64,000 nucleotides of DNA from Streptomyces sp. NBC_00820 (lineage in GTDB: Bacteria; Actinomycetota; Actinomycetes; Streptomycetales; Streptomycetaceae): contig NZ_CP108882.1 of NCBI RefSeq assembly GCF_036347055.1, forward strand, positions 6,684,001-6,748,000, written 5' to 3'. Under the pieces are notes generated by a model, which ran no database searches, had not been told where the DNA came from, and worked only from the letters and a program-made list of their open reading frames with translations. Both the position numbers and the translations under genes were made by a program. The first letter of the stretch is position 1. The number at the start of each line of letters is the position of its first letter. This document shows positions 23,654 through 32,931 of the stretch, one piece after another.

Positions 23654-26125
23654 ATGGACAGACCGGCGACCAGCGACCGAGAGCCCGGCGAAACCTTCGA
23701 CGCCGGTGAGGCCGTGGCCGTGACGGATCCGGACGGAGTGCTGACCGGCTGGAGCTCCGGTGCGCAGCGGTTGCTGGGATACGCCGCGGGTCAGGCCGTG
23801 GGCCGGCCGGTGACGGAGCTGCTCGCGTCCCCCGCGCCCGGGATCGCGCGCGAGGAACCCGCCGTACTTGCCGCACTCGCCGCACGGGTGGGACAGGAGG
23901 GCTGGGCCGGGCGGGTGGTGCTCCGGGCCCGGGACGGCGGCCCGGTGGAGTGCCGGCTGCGGGTGCGCCCACTGGCGGACGCCGACGGACGTACCGGCTG
24001 GCTCCTGGAAGCCCGCCCGACGCGGGAACGGCACGTACCGCAGGAGGAGGCGGCGGACGACCGTGACTCGGACCCGTTGCTGCGCTGGTCGTTCGACCAG
24101 TCCCCGTTCGCCCTGGCCATCTACGACACCCAGGGCCGCTTCGCCCGGATCAACGCCCCGATGGCGCGGCAGCTCGAGGCGTCGGAGGCGGACCTGCGCG
24201 GGCTCCGGATCACCGAGCACATGCCCGATCCGCGGTTCAAGGGTCCTGAGCAGACCATCGACCGTGTGGCGGTGACCGGTGTGCCGGAGAGTGTCGAGAA
24301 CTACGTGCGGGTACCGGGGGAGCCCTACGCGCACGCCTGGGTCGTCCATGTGGACCCCCTCAAGGACCCCGCGGGGCGGGTACGCGGCGTCCAGGTGGCC
24401 GCGCTCGACTTCTCGGAGCAGTCCGCGGCCCGCGAGCGGCTGGCGCTGCTCAACGAGGCCAGCAGGCGGATCGGCAGCAGCCTGGACGTGGCCCGTACCG
24501 CCCAGGAGATGGCCGACGTGGCCGTGCCCGCCTGCGCGGACTTCGTCTCCGTCGATCTGCTCGACGCCGTGCTGCACGGCGACGAACCCGCTCCGATCCC
24601 CGTCGGCGCCCCGCTGGTGCTGCGGCGTACGGCTGTGCGCGCCACCGCGCCGCTCCTCGTGGAGACCGGTGCCCTGGCGCGCTACCCGGAGTTCTCGCCG
24701 CTCGAACGCTGCCTGGCCACCGGTCGCGCCAGCAGGCACCGGATCACCGATCCCGAGATCGTCCGCTGGCTCGCCCAGGACCCGGACCGGGCCGTATGGG
24801 TGGACCAGCACCGTCCGCACGCGCTGATGGCGGTGCCTCTGCGCGCCCGAGGCGTGAACCTCGGTGCCGCCCTGTTCACCCGTCTGGACCCGTCCGCCCC
24901 GCCGTACACCGAGGACGACCTGCGGGTCGCCGAGGAGATCGCGGCACGCGCCGCGGTCTGCATCGACAACGCCCGCCGCTACACGCGCGAGCGCACCACC
25001 ACCCTGGCCCTCCAGCACAGCCTGCTGCCGCAGGGAATCCCCGAGCAGGCGGCCGTCGACGTCGCCGGCCGCTATCTGCCCGCGGGCTCGCAGGCCGGAG
25101 TGGGAGGCGACTGGTTCGACGTGATCCCGCTGTCCGGCGCCCGCGTCGCCCTCGTCGTCGGCGACGTCGTCGGCCACGGCCTCCACGCCTCCGCCGCGAT
25201 GGGACGCCTGCGTACGGCCGTACGCACGCTCGCCGACGTCGACCTGCCCCCGGACGAACTGCTCGCGCACCTGGACGACCTGGTCATCCGCCTCAGCACC
25301 GGGCTGGAGACCGGCGCCGAGGCCCCCAACGCCGATCTCGGGGCCACCTGCCTGTACGCCGTCTACGACCCGGTCTCCCGCCGGTGCACGCTCGCCAGCG
25401 CCGGCCACCCCTGGCCCGCCCTGGTCACCCCGGACGGCACGGTGGACTTCCTGGAACTGCCCACCGGCCCGCCCCTGGGCCTGGGCGGACTGCCCTTCGA
25501 GTCCGTCGAGATGGAGCTTCCCGAAGGCAGTCTGCTCGCGCTCTACACCGACGGCCTGATCGAGGCCCGCGATCACGACGTCGACGCCGGCCTGCGCGCC
25601 CTGCGCACTGCTCTCGCCGATGCCGTTCCCTCGCTGGAGACCACCTGCGACATCGTCCTCAAGGCGCTGCTCGACGGGCGGCCGGCCGACGACGTCGCAC
25701 TGCTGGTCGCCCGCACCCGTGCCCTGGACAGCCGGCACATCGCCGAGTGGGAGCTGCCCGCCGACCCGGCCGTCGTCGCCGAGGCGCGCTCGCTCACGGC
25801 CGCCCAGCTCCACGCCTGGAACCTGGACGAGCTGGACTTCGTCGCCGAGCTCGTGGTCAGCGAGCTGGTGACCAACGCGATCCGTCACGCCGCCCCGCCC
25901 ATCCAACTGCGCCTCATCAAGGACCGGACCCTGATCTGCGAGGTCTCCGACGCCAGCAGCACCGCGCCCCACCTGCGCAGGGCCCGCATCCTGGACGAGG
26001 GTGGCCGCGGCCTGATGCTCGTCGCCCAACTCACCGAACGCTGGGGGACACGGCACACGGAGACCGGCAAGACGATCTGGGCGGAGCTGCCGTTGCCGGG
26101 GGGTGGGGATCCCGGGGTGGGGTGA
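23654..26125 (+). CDS. PAS-PAS-GAF-SpoIIE phosphatase with C-terminal RsbW-like ATPase domain
   Basis: The 823-residue protein is a multi-domain signalling phosphatase. It has two PAS folds (about 15-125 and 145-255), a GAF domain (about 265-450), and a PP2C/SpoIIE domain (about 480-690) with GGDWFDVIPL, VGDVVGHGLHA, ASAGHP and LYTDGLIE metal-binding motifs. A histidine-kinase-like ATPase domain (about 700-815) with ELVTNAIRHA, CEVSD and GGRGLMLV ends it. In Streptomyces such proteins act on anti-sigma-factor antagonists and can phosphorylate them through the ATPase domain, so it probably senses a small molecule or redox/light signal and sets a sigma factor. No sigma factor or STAS gene is adjacent. 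A palindrome, ATGATCGATCAT, overlaps the start codon (23644-23655). Confidence 0.94.
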   Translation: MDRPATSDREPGETFDAGEAVAVTDPDGVLTGWSSGAQRLLGYAAGQAVGRPVTELLASPAPGIAREEPAVLAALAARVGQEGWAGRVVLRARDGGPVECRLRVRPLADADGRTGWLLEARPTRERHVPQEEAADDRDSDPLLRWSFDQSPFALAIYDTQGRFARINAPMARQLEASEADLRGLRITEHMPDPRFKGPEQTIDRVAVTGVPESVENYVRVPGEPYAHAWVVHVDPLKDPAGRVRGVQVAALDFSEQSAARERLALLNEASRRIGSSLDVARTAQEMADVAVPACADFVSVDLLDAVLHGDEPAPIPVGAPLVLRRTAVRATAPLLVETGALARYPEFSPLERCLATGRASRHRITDPEIVRWLAQDPDRAVWVDQHRPHALMAVPLRARGVNLGAALFTRLDPSAPPYTEDDLRVAEEIAARAAVCIDNARRYTRERTTTLALQHSLLPQGIPEQAAVDVAGRYLPAGSQAGVGGDWFDVIPLSGARVALVVGDVVGHGLHASAAMGRLRTAVRTLADVDLPPDELLAHLDDLVIRLSTGLETGAEAPNADLGATCLYAVYDPVSRRCTLASAGHPWPALVTPDGTVDFLELPTGPPLGLGGLPFESVEMELPEGSLLALYTDGLIEARDHDVDAGLRALRTALADAVPSLETTCDIVLKALLDGRPADDVALLVARTRALDSRHIAEWELPADPAVVAEARSLTAAQLHAWNLDELDFVAELVVSELVTNAIRHAAPPIQLRLIKDRTLICEVSDASSTAPHLRRARILDEGGRGLMLVAQLTERWGTRHTETGKTIWAELPLPGGGDPGVG

Positions 26126-26236
26126 GACACCCAGAGGCGCAGGGAGCGGTGACCGGCAGGGATCGGCAGCCCGGAGGGCCACGATCCGGCCCGGAGCGGA
26201 GGGATCGGCCCGGCCCGGAGCGGCCCGCGCGGCGCA

Positions 26237-26260
26237 GGTGACGGGGTGACGGGGTGACGG
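26237..26260. repeat. 8-bp tandem repeat (GGTGACGG, 3 copies)
   Basis: Three exact copies between the convergent SpoIIE-type and RNase H genes. The gap also has a direct repeat of GGCCCGGAGCGG (near 26188-26223). I see no clear hairpin terminator here. Confidence 0.85.
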
Positions 26261-26342
26261 GCGATGCGGGCGAAGGGGCAACGCGCACAGCCGCGAGCCC
26301 CGCTGCCCCATGACGAACGGCCGGGTTCGCTCACGCCCGCCC

Positions 26343-27974
26343 CTACTGCCGCCCTTCCGGCGTGGGCGTGGGCGTGAGCGTGCGCAGGAGTCGCGCGTGC
26401 TCCTTGTGGGCGACGGAGGCGGGAACGCGCCCCGTCACGCGGCGCAGGGCCAGCGACGCGAGCGCGTCCGCGGTCTCGTTGAGGTCGTGGCCGATGTGAC
26501 CCTTGAGCCAGCGGACTTCGACGCGGTCGCGATGCGGCAGCAGTTCGGCGAGCAGCCTCCTGCCCTCGGGGAACAGCACCGTACGGTGGGCCGCCGCCGG
26601 ATCGGCGGCCGCCAGCGCCCGGTCGACGACGGAGACCGCCTCGGTGCTGTCGCACAGGACGACGACGGGGGCGTCCGCGGTGCCGTCGAGGAGCCCGAGC
26701 GCGGCCGCGCAGATGCCGATGACCTCGGCCTCGCCACTGCTCGACGCCATGGAGTCGCCATGTCCCGTGACACCGTTCTCGGCGACCCAGCCGTAACCGC
26801 ACAGGGCCGACTCGTCCCCCACGGCGGCGTCGGCCACCGCCACCACCGCGTGCGGGTCGAGATCGTCGAGGAGCGCGTACCGGTCGCCGGTGAGCGGTGA
26901 GACGGCCTCCTCCTCGCCGTCGCTTCCCTCCCGTGGCGTGAGGCCGGACGCTTCCTCGCCGAGGACGTCGGCGAGCGCGGAATGGCAGCGGGGGCAGCCC
27001 GCGTCCCTCTCCGCGCAGTCGGTCCGGTGCTCGGCCGACAACTGCCCGGCCCGCAGCCACAGTTCCGGATGACGGGAGCCGAAGCGCGTGAGAGCGCCCG
27101 CGTGACACGCGGCGACCAGATCGGCGAAGGGGCCGGCCGCCGTGAACTCCGCTATACGGTCGTGGAGTTCCGCGGTTCGCTGCGCGGCCTCGACTGCGCG
27201 GGCCGTGAGGATCGCGGCGTCCTGGTGCGCATCGTCGAGCGCGTCGAGGTGGACCGCGCGAGCGGCGACTGGACGGGTCAGCGCCGCGCGTTCGGCCTGG
27301 GCGATCGCGTAGCGGCCCCAGGCGAGCGAGGCACGCGAGTGGCGGCTCCACCGTTCGGCGAGCGCGTCCTGTCCGAGGTGCGGGTTCTCCGCCCGCCGGG
27401 CGTCGTCGAGCAGAGCCTGTACGAAGGTGTCGTCGTCGCACGCCAGCAGTTCGCGGACCGGAGCGGGTATCGCGGCAGGCATCAGCCCGTGCTCGCGCGC
27501 CCATCGGGCCCGGTCGTGCTTCTCCGGACCCAGAAGCCCCATGGACAGGCCGCGTTCGGCCAGCTCCTCGCTCAGGGCGGCGAAGTACGCCGCCGAGTAC
27601 GCGGTCCTTACGATCCGTGCCTCCAGCGGATCCGTCGGCGGCCGCTGCCGTCCGGTGACCCGGCGGGCGCGGTGTTCCTTCCACACGGCGTCCGCCTGGG
27701 ACCGCGCACGCCGGACCCTGCGGGCGTACTCCCGCAGCGGGCGCAGCCGCTGTGCGGGCAGACCGGAGAGCTCGCCGCGCCGTACGGCTCCGCGGGCCAG
27801 GACGTCGGCGTGGGCGAGAGCGGCGACGGCGCCCCCGGTGAGCGCCGGATGGTCCAGCGCGGCCAGGATCTCCCGGGACGCGGTGCCGTTCATCCGGTCC
27901 AGGACCGCGTCCTGGAGCGCCGTGAAGTCCTCGGCGAGGTGGCGGACGAGTTCGGGGCGCGCGATGACGGTCAC
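26343..27974 (-). CDS. RNase H-domain protein with large uncharacterised N-terminal region
   Basis: The 543-residue protein ends in a type 1 RNase H domain (roughly residues 390-530). All catalytic acids are in place: Asp in VVAVADAAVG, Glu in SSSGEAEVIGICAA, Asp in VVLCDSTEAV and Asp in NETADALASLA, with the His in WLKGHIGHDL. It should cut RNA in RNA-DNA hybrids. The first 320 residues are helical and Ala/Arg-rich without a recognised fold. Before the RNase H domain lies DCAERDAGCPRCHSAL, a possible zinc-binding Cys cluster. GTG 27974 has GGGAG 6 bases upstream. A TTG 201 bases earlier is possible, but the extra part would be a Pro-Ala repeat from 9-bp DNA repeats. The 109-residue gene upstream probably shares its transcript. 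Confidence 0.85.
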   Translation of the reverse strand: MTVIARPELVRHLAEDFTALQDAVLDRMNGTASREILAALDHPALTGGAVAALAHADVLARGAVRRGELSGLPAQRLRPLREYARRVRRARSQADAVWKEHRARRVTGRQRPPTDPLEARIVRTAYSAAYFAALSEELAERGLSMGLLGPEKHDRARWAREHGLMPAAIPAPVRELLACDDDTFVQALLDDARRAENPHLGQDALAERWSRHSRASLAWGRYAIAQAERAALTRPVAARAVHLDALDDAHQDAAILTARAVEAAQRTAELHDRIAEFTAAGPFADLVAACHAGALTRFGSRHPELWLRAGQLSAEHRTDCAERDAGCPRCHSALADVLGEEASGLTPREGSDGEEEAVSPLTGDRYALLDDLDPHAVVAVADAAVGDESALCGYGWVAENGVTGHGDSMASSSGEAEVIGICAAALGLLDGTADAPVVVLCDSTEAVSVVDRALAAADPAAAHRTVLFPEGRRLLAELLPHRDRVEVRWLKGHIGHDLNETADALASLALRRVTGRVPASVAHKEHARLLRTLTPTPTPEGRQ

Positions 27975-28080
27975 GGTGACTCCCAGGTGGCGTAAGGCTG
28001 GTGGGGTTCTGAGTAGCGCCGTAACCCCCTGCCGGAAACGGGCGTTCAGCGCGGCGAGCGACGGCTTCAGCACTGCTTCG

Positions 28081-28116
28081 GGTGCGGGCGGTGCGGGCGG
28101 TGCGGGCGGTGCGGGC
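28081..28116. repeat. 9-bp tandem repeat (GTGCGGGCG, 4 copies)
   Basis: Four exact copies upstream of the preferred RNase H gene start. On the minus strand they would encode a Pro-Ala-Pro run if the longer reading frame were used. Confidence 0.9.
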
Positions 28117-28318
28117 GGTGCGGAGTCGGATACGGCGGTGGGCCCTCTTGCGGGGCGGTGACAGCTGAGACGCAAGTCAGGTGCAGCAGAGGGAAGTCGG
28201 GTCCGGGCTCCGGGGTCCGAGGGCCGGGATCCGGGGGCGCGTGCGCCGCTGTCGAGGGTTTGCCCGGTGGTGGCTGGAGAAGCTGCCCGGCTGCGGCTCG
28301 GAGAGTGCTTCGCGCGTG

Positions 28319-28648
28319 TCAGGTCGTACGGGGTGCGGTGGCGTGTACCTGTGCGTAGACGGTGAGGAAGAGCTCCAGGTCGGCAGCCTCGTCCGGCGTG
28401 GCGGAGCCGGAGGCGAGGCGGGCGCGGGCGGCGTGCCGGGCCTGCCGCAGGTATCCGCTGCGGTCCAGGTGCCGCCAGAGGAGCCGGAAGGACTGCTGGT
28501 GGTCGTAGAGACTGCTCGCGCGTGCACCCCCGTGGACGTGACGGGCCTCGTCCAGGAGGGCCCGGAAGTTGTCGTCGTCGCCGCGCTGCGGCAGTGCGGC
28601 CAAGTGCCGGTAGTAGAAGGTGAGCTGGGGCTCACCGGACTCGGTCAA
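28319..28648 (-). CDS. Hypothetical 109-residue helical protein
   Basis: The product has no domain that I recognise. It is charged and probably all-helical, with Tyr/His-rich stretches (YYRHLAALPQRGDDDN, SLYDHQQSFRLLWRHLDR) and a C-terminal acidic segment. The TTG 28648 start has GGGAGAAG seven bases upstream. It lies on the same strand as and upstream of the RNase H gene, behind a good sigma-70-like promoter. This suggests a two-gene unit, in which it could be a partner, regulator or immunity-type protein of the RNase H protein; that is inference. Confidence 0.6.
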   Translation of the reverse strand: MTESGEPQLTFYYRHLAALPQRGDDDNFRALLDEARHVHGGARASSLYDHQQSFRLLWRHLDRSGYLRQARHAARARLASGSATPDEAADLELFLTVYAQVHATAPRTT

Positions 28649-28986
28649 GCTGGGCTTCTCCCTGTCGCTCGACAGTGGTGCTGTGTGGGCGGCGCGAGGA
28701 CGGCGGTAGGCGATCGCCGAACGAAGGGCGCGTGAAAGCGTGCGATCCCGACATCACCCTGTGGGCGACGCCCCCATCGGGAAGCATTGAAAGATAACCA
28801 TGAACATGAAAGCACTGTCAATCGTCGAGCGTTGCGTGTGCTGAGCCGACACCTTGGTCAGGAAGCGGACTTGGCTCGGAGCGCCGACGCCTGGCGTCCG
28901 CAGGCGTGTTCCGGCGACGGAGTCGCAGTGCACGCGTGCGCCACGAGGCGCACGGGCACGTGACCGCACGTGCGGTCACCGCACGG
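28649..28986. other. Low-GC regulatory gap between RNase H and helicase units
   Basis: Apart from the promoter at 28792-28821, no gene is supported. The segment near 28780-28830 is clearly less GC-rich than its surroundings. A 71-codon minus-strand frame crosses the promoter and looks like chance. Confidence 0.5.
28792..28821 (-). promoter_or_regulatory. Sigma-70-like promoter TTGACA-N18-TTATCT
   Basis: On the minus strand a consensus -35 TTGACA (28821-28816) is followed after 18 bases by TTATCT (28797-28792). It points to the 109-residue gene and the RNase H gene. The -35 lies in an 18-bp sequence, CGATTGACAGTGCTTTCA, that recurs exactly in the divergent methylase promoter at 53481-53498. 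Confidence 0.7.
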
Positions 28987-31119
28987 TCAGGCGACGCCCG
29001 CCTCGGTCAGGAAGCGGCTGGGGGCACCCGTCCAGGAGACGTACAGGCCGTCCCGCGCCCGCGTGCACGCCACGAACAGCAGGCAACGTTCGGACATCAG
29101 GTCCGCCTCGTGCTGGGCGCGGTCGAGTTCCACGGGGGTCACGGCCTTCGGATACGGCAGAGCACCGTCGTTGACGCCGACGACGGCGACGCAGCGGAAC
29201 TCCAGGCCCTTGACGGAGTGCATGGTGCCGACCCGGACGGCGTCCATGTCCTCGGGGACGTCCGCTCGCAGCTTCACCGCGGGGATACCGGCGGCCGTCA
29301 GCCGCGCGACCGCCTTCTCGGCACCCTTGTTGAAACGCGTGGCGACACCGATCTCCCCGGCGGCGACGCCGGTCGCGTTCCAGGCGTGGACGCGCGCGAC
29401 GAGGGCGTCGAGCTCGTCCTCCTCCGAGGCCGCCGCGAACAGGGCGGGGCCGTTGCCGTGCAGGGCGGAACGGTAACCGAGGAGGGTCTCGTTGCGTGCG
29501 TCGTCCTCCAGCTGCTCGAAGGGCCGGCCGACGAGGAGGGCGGTGGCCCAGCTGAGGATCTCGTGCGTGGAACGGTAGTTCTTCCGCATCTTGGTGGACC
29601 GCCCGGCGACCTTGATGCCGAGCGCCTTCAGGAAGACCTTCGTGTCGTAGATGCGCTGGTGAGGGTCCCCGGCGACGAACAGGTCATCGGGGCGCGCGGG
29701 CGCGGCGGCACGCAGCAGACGCCACTGCGCCGGGTGCAGGTCCTGGGCCTCGTCCACGACGACGTGCCGGTAAAGGGGCCCCCTCTCCTGGAGCAGGCGG
29801 GCTGCCTCCGCGCACGTTCCCAGATAGGTGCGCAGGCCGTCCGCGGCGAGCCGGTCCGTGTACTCCTGGACCGTGCGCCACACCGACGGGCGTTCCCCGG
29901 CCGGCAGTCGACTGCCCCGCCCGCGCCGGTCGGCGGCCTCGTACTCCGCCAGGCTCCGCAGATCCTGGGCCAGCACGACGTGCTTGTACTCCTGGGCGAG
30001 GAACTGCGCGCTCCCCGTACAGCCGGTCACCCGCGCCGCCTCCGCCCAGCGGCCCTCCTCCTCACCGCCGCGCAGCGGACGGCGCGAGGTGGAGACGATC
30101 CGCCCGGCCAGGGCGTCCACGGTCGTGATGTCCACGCGGTCACGCAGCTGCTCGTCCTCCACGAGCTGCGCGAGCCCGCCGCGCAGGGCGGCGACGAGCG
30201 CGTTGGTGTACGTCGTCAGCAGGATGCGGTCACCGTCGCGCAGGTACGACAGCAGGTGCCTGACGCGGTGCAGCGCGACGACCGTCTTGCCGGTGCCGGG
30301 CCCGCCGGTGACCTGGGCCGGACCGGAGTAACTGGCCCGGTAGGCCACCTTGTGCTGCGAGGGGTGCAGGAAGACCCGCCAGGCCGCGAAGGGTTTGTCG
30401 AGGATCTCGCGCAGTTCGTCGGACGCGGTGACGAGCGCGATACGCGTGCGCGTGTGGCGGATGGCCGTCGCGTAGTCGTCGGTGTCCACCGGATCGGTGG
30501 TCGTGGCGGCGAGGTTGACGGACACCACGTCACGCCAGACCTCCTCCGCGGAGAAGCCCTCCGCGAGATACTCCAGGACCTCCCGCTGGTCCTGCGGGAA
30601 GTACGGCGCGAAGACCTCCAGTTGCTCCTTGCTGGTGAGCGCCCGCACCTGCCGCAGCGTGGTCTCGTCGATGCCGAGCGCGGCCAGGTCACCGTCGGAG
30701 AACTTGGCGAACAGCCGCAGGTCCGGAGCGGGCGCGATCCGCTCGTAGGCCGGCGTCAGCTCCTCGAGCATCTCGATGTCGCGGATCTCGACGGCCCGGG
30801 TGACCGCGTTGATGCTGGCCTTCTGCTTGACGGCCCAGTCGATCGCCTTGTCGTGCGGCATGACGCGCAGCAGTACGAAGGTGTCGCCGCTGCCGGGCGC
30901 GAGAACGACGCCCCGGGTGCCCTGGTCGATGCGGATCGTCCGGATGTGCGGGTCCTTGGCCCGCTTCAGGGACTCCAGCTTCAGCCCGGGGTCCTTGAAG
31001 AGCTGGTCCAGGGTGAGGCGCTCGAACTTCTCCCAGGCGTCGAACACACCCTGCTTGACGGTGCCCTGAAGCTTGCCGAGCTGGGCGCAGAAACCGATGT
31101 CGAAGGCGAGGTGCGGCAT
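28987..31119 (-). CDS. UvrD-type SF1 helicase with N-terminal RelE/ParE-like toxin-fold domain
   Basis: The 710-residue protein begins with about 95 residues that read like a RelE/ParE-superfamily fold: FDIGFCAQLGKL, then DPGLKLESLKRAKDPHIRTI, RGVVLAP and TFVLLRVMPHDKAIDWA. A linker follows, then a UvrD/PcrA-like helicase with Walker A GGPGTGKT (272-279), DEAQD (456-460), GDPHQRIYD, KMRKNYRSTHEIL, TMHSVKGLEFRCV and VACTRARDGLYVSW. It should translocate on or unwind DNA with ATP. The RelE-like domain may bind nucleic acid or the ribosome, or be an RNase; no activity is proven by sequence. The Ser/Thr kinase gene ends 89 bases upstream on the same strand. Confidence 0.85.
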   Translation of the reverse strand: MPHLAFDIGFCAQLGKLQGTVKQGVFDAWEKFERLTLDQLFKDPGLKLESLKRAKDPHIRTIRIDQGTRGVVLAPGSGDTFVLLRVMPHDKAIDWAVKQKASINAVTRAVEIRDIEMLEELTPAYERIAPAPDLRLFAKFSDGDLAALGIDETTLRQVRALTSKEQLEVFAPYFPQDQREVLEYLAEGFSAEEVWRDVVSVNLAATTTDPVDTDDYATAIRHTRTRIALVTASDELREILDKPFAAWRVFLHPSQHKVAYRASYSGPAQVTGGPGTGKTVVALHRVRHLLSYLRDGDRILLTTYTNALVAALRGGLAQLVEDEQLRDRVDITTVDALAGRIVSTSRRPLRGGEEEGRWAEAARVTGCTGSAQFLAQEYKHVVLAQDLRSLAEYEAADRRGRGSRLPAGERPSVWRTVQEYTDRLAADGLRTYLGTCAEAARLLQERGPLYRHVVVDEAQDLHPAQWRLLRAAAPARPDDLFVAGDPHQRIYDTKVFLKALGIKVAGRSTKMRKNYRSTHEILSWATALLVGRPFEQLEDDARNETLLGYRSALHGNGPALFAAASEEDELDALVARVHAWNATGVAAGEIGVATRFNKGAEKAVARLTAAGIPAVKLRADVPEDMDAVRVGTMHSVKGLEFRCVAVVGVNDGALPYPKAVTPVELDRAQHEADLMSERCLLFVACTRARDGLYVSWTGAPSRFLTEAGVA

Positions 31120-31208
31120 GAGGTCGGTCGGCTTTCTGTGCGTGACGTGCGGTGCGCGGCAACGGGCGACAGGGGAAGAGCAACAGGCGAGGGGCAGGGA
31201 GTGACGGA

Positions 31209-32825
31209 TCAGCCCGCGCCCGCGGCGTAACCGGCGCCGTCGCCGCCGTCGAGGCCGAGCCGGATCACGGCCAAGGCTTCGGCGATCGCGGTGGCCATGT
31301 CGTCGTCGGGGCCGAACACCACGCAGATGTCCTGGTGGAGCGGTTCGAGGATCTGCCGCGCCTCGATGGCGCGACCCTGGGCGAGCAGCAGCATTCCGAT
31401 GTCGTGCCGCAGCTCGACGGCCTCCTCGCTGAGATCGCTGTCCACCGACCGTACGACGTTCAGCACGTCCTGAAGGACGGCGAGCGCCTCGGTGACCTGT
31501 CCGAGGTCGGCGCGGCAGCGGGCCGCCTGGGCGCGGCAGTCGCGGGCCTGCTCGCTGGTGGGGCCGTTGACCCGGGCGTACGCGTCGGCGAGGGCTTCGA
31601 ACTCGGGCAGCGCGGCCCGGTAGTCGCCGCCGAGGAGCCGGATCGCGGCCCGGCGCCTGCGCAGCTTCAGAACCTGCTTGTTCTCCGAGCCGAGCGCCGG
31701 AGCGGCCGACTCGATGATCTCGCCGAGCACCTCGGCCGCCTGTGCGAAGCGCTCCTCCTCCAGGAGGGCGTCGGAGTGGGCGTACGCCTCCTTGATGTCC
31801 CCGCGCAACTGGGCGGGCACGGGCACCGGTCCGCCCTGCGGCGGGACGACGGAGGCGATCCCCGTGTGACCGGCGGCAGCCGGGGCCTGGGCGCGCGGCC
31901 TGGGCGCGTAGGGGTGGCGGAACAGGCCCGTCGGGTCGGGCGCGCCGGGCGGACCCGCGTCGCCGGCATCGGACTTCTCGCCGGGACCGGGGAGGAACGG
32001 CAGCAACCGCGCGTACACCTCCTGGGTGTCGGCGGGCCGCGCCTCGGGGGCCTTGCGGAGCAGGTGCAGGACCAGCTCCTCCAACTCCGCGGGTACGTCC
32101 GGCCGCAGCTGACGCAGGGGAGTGGGGGCTGCGTTGACGTGCTGGTACATCAGCTGGAACTCGCTGTCCGCCTCGAACACGAGCCGCCCGCAGAGCAGTT
32201 CGTGCAGGACGCAGCCCAGGGCATACAGGTCCGTCTGCGGGGTGATACGCCCGCCGCGCACCTGCTCCGGAGACATGTACTGGTAGGTGCCGACAGGGCT
32301 GCCGGTCGCGGTCAGCTTGGTGACATCCGTACGCAGGATCGCCGCGATACCGAAGTCCAGCACCTTCACGGTCCCGTCCCGGGCGACCAGGATGTTCCCC
32401 GGCTTCAGGTCACGGTGGATCACCGGCACGTCGTGCGCGTGCGACAGCACCGTCGCCACCTGCGCGGCGACGGCCACCGCCCAGCCGACCGGCAGCGGCC
32501 GTTCGCGGTGGACGTACGCGGACAGGGGTACGCCGTCGACAAGTTCCATCACCAGGAACAGCCGCTCGTACGACTCGCCGAGCACCGCGTCGTACACCTG
32601 CGGAACCCCGGGGTGCTGGATGCGGGCGGTGATGCGCGCCTCGCGGTGGAACCGCTTGGCGAACTCCTCGGCCAACTGCGGGGAGGTGACCGACGCCTGC
32701 CGGATGAGCTTCACGGCGACGGGCCGGTCCAGCACGGCGTCGTAGCCGCGCCACACGTCCCCCATGCCGCCGCTGCTGAGCTCCTCCAGGAGTTCGTAGC
32801 GGTCGGAGATCGCCTGCTTCGGCAC
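31209..32825 (-). CDS. Hanks-type serine/threonine protein kinase with C-terminal TPR-like region
   Basis: The 538-residue protein starts with a kinase domain (about 8-275): glycine loop SSGGMGDVW, Lys39 in AVKLI, HRDLKPGN (137-144), DFG (157-159), GTYQYMSPEQ and DLYALGCVLHELL. A linker rich in Pro/Ala follows, then helical repeats (about 345-520) resembling tetratricopeptides (ALPEFEALADAYARV, AQAARCRADLGQVTEALAVL). There is no transmembrane segment, so it is a cytosolic kinase. It may sense a protein partner through the repeats and phosphorylate a target, plausibly the helicase encoded next. GTG 32825 is the start. A frameshifted copy of its first 60 codons lies at 38807-38987. Confidence 0.92.
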   Translation of the reverse strand: MPKQAISDRYELLEELSSGGMGDVWRGYDAVLDRPVAVKLIRQASVTSPQLAEEFAKRFHREARITARIQHPGVPQVYDAVLGESYERLFLVMELVDGVPLSAYVHRERPLPVGWAVAVAAQVATVLSHAHDVPVIHRDLKPGNILVARDGTVKVLDFGIAAILRTDVTKLTATGSPVGTYQYMSPEQVRGGRITPQTDLYALGCVLHELLCGRLVFEADSEFQLMYQHVNAAPTPLRQLRPDVPAELEELVLHLLRKAPEARPADTQEVYARLLPFLPGPGEKSDAGDAGPPGAPDPTGLFRHPYAPRPRAQAPAAAGHTGIASVVPPQGGPVPVPAQLRGDIKEAYAHSDALLEEERFAQAAEVLGEIIESAAPALGSENKQVLKLRRRRAAIRLLGGDYRAALPEFEALADAYARVNGPTSEQARDCRAQAARCRADLGQVTEALAVLQDVLNVVRSVDSDLSEEAVELRHDIGMLLLAQGRAIEARQILEPLHQDICVVFGPDDDMATAIAEALAVIRLGLDGGDGAGYAAGAG

Positions 32826-32931
32826 GGTGCCCCCCGGATACGAGTGAACTGTCGTGGTCAGGGGGCAAGTCTGACGTGTGTGAAGATCTTGCGTCCAGTC
32901 GATGCGGTGTGAAACGGAGGTCGGTGTTCGG

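Noticed and set aside
23318..26311. A 997-codon minus-strand frame opposite the SpoIIE-type gene
   Set aside because: Antisense shadow caused by high GC at third positions; it shows no motif, while the plus strand has clear PAS, GAF, SpoIIE and ATPase motifs.
28754..28969. A 71-codon minus-strand frame in the helicase/RNase H gap
   Set aside because: It runs through the TTGACA promoter and low-GC segment; no ribosome-binding site or domain.
28906..31230. A 774-codon plus-strand frame opposite the helicase
   Set aside because: Same reason; all helicase motifs are on the minus strand.
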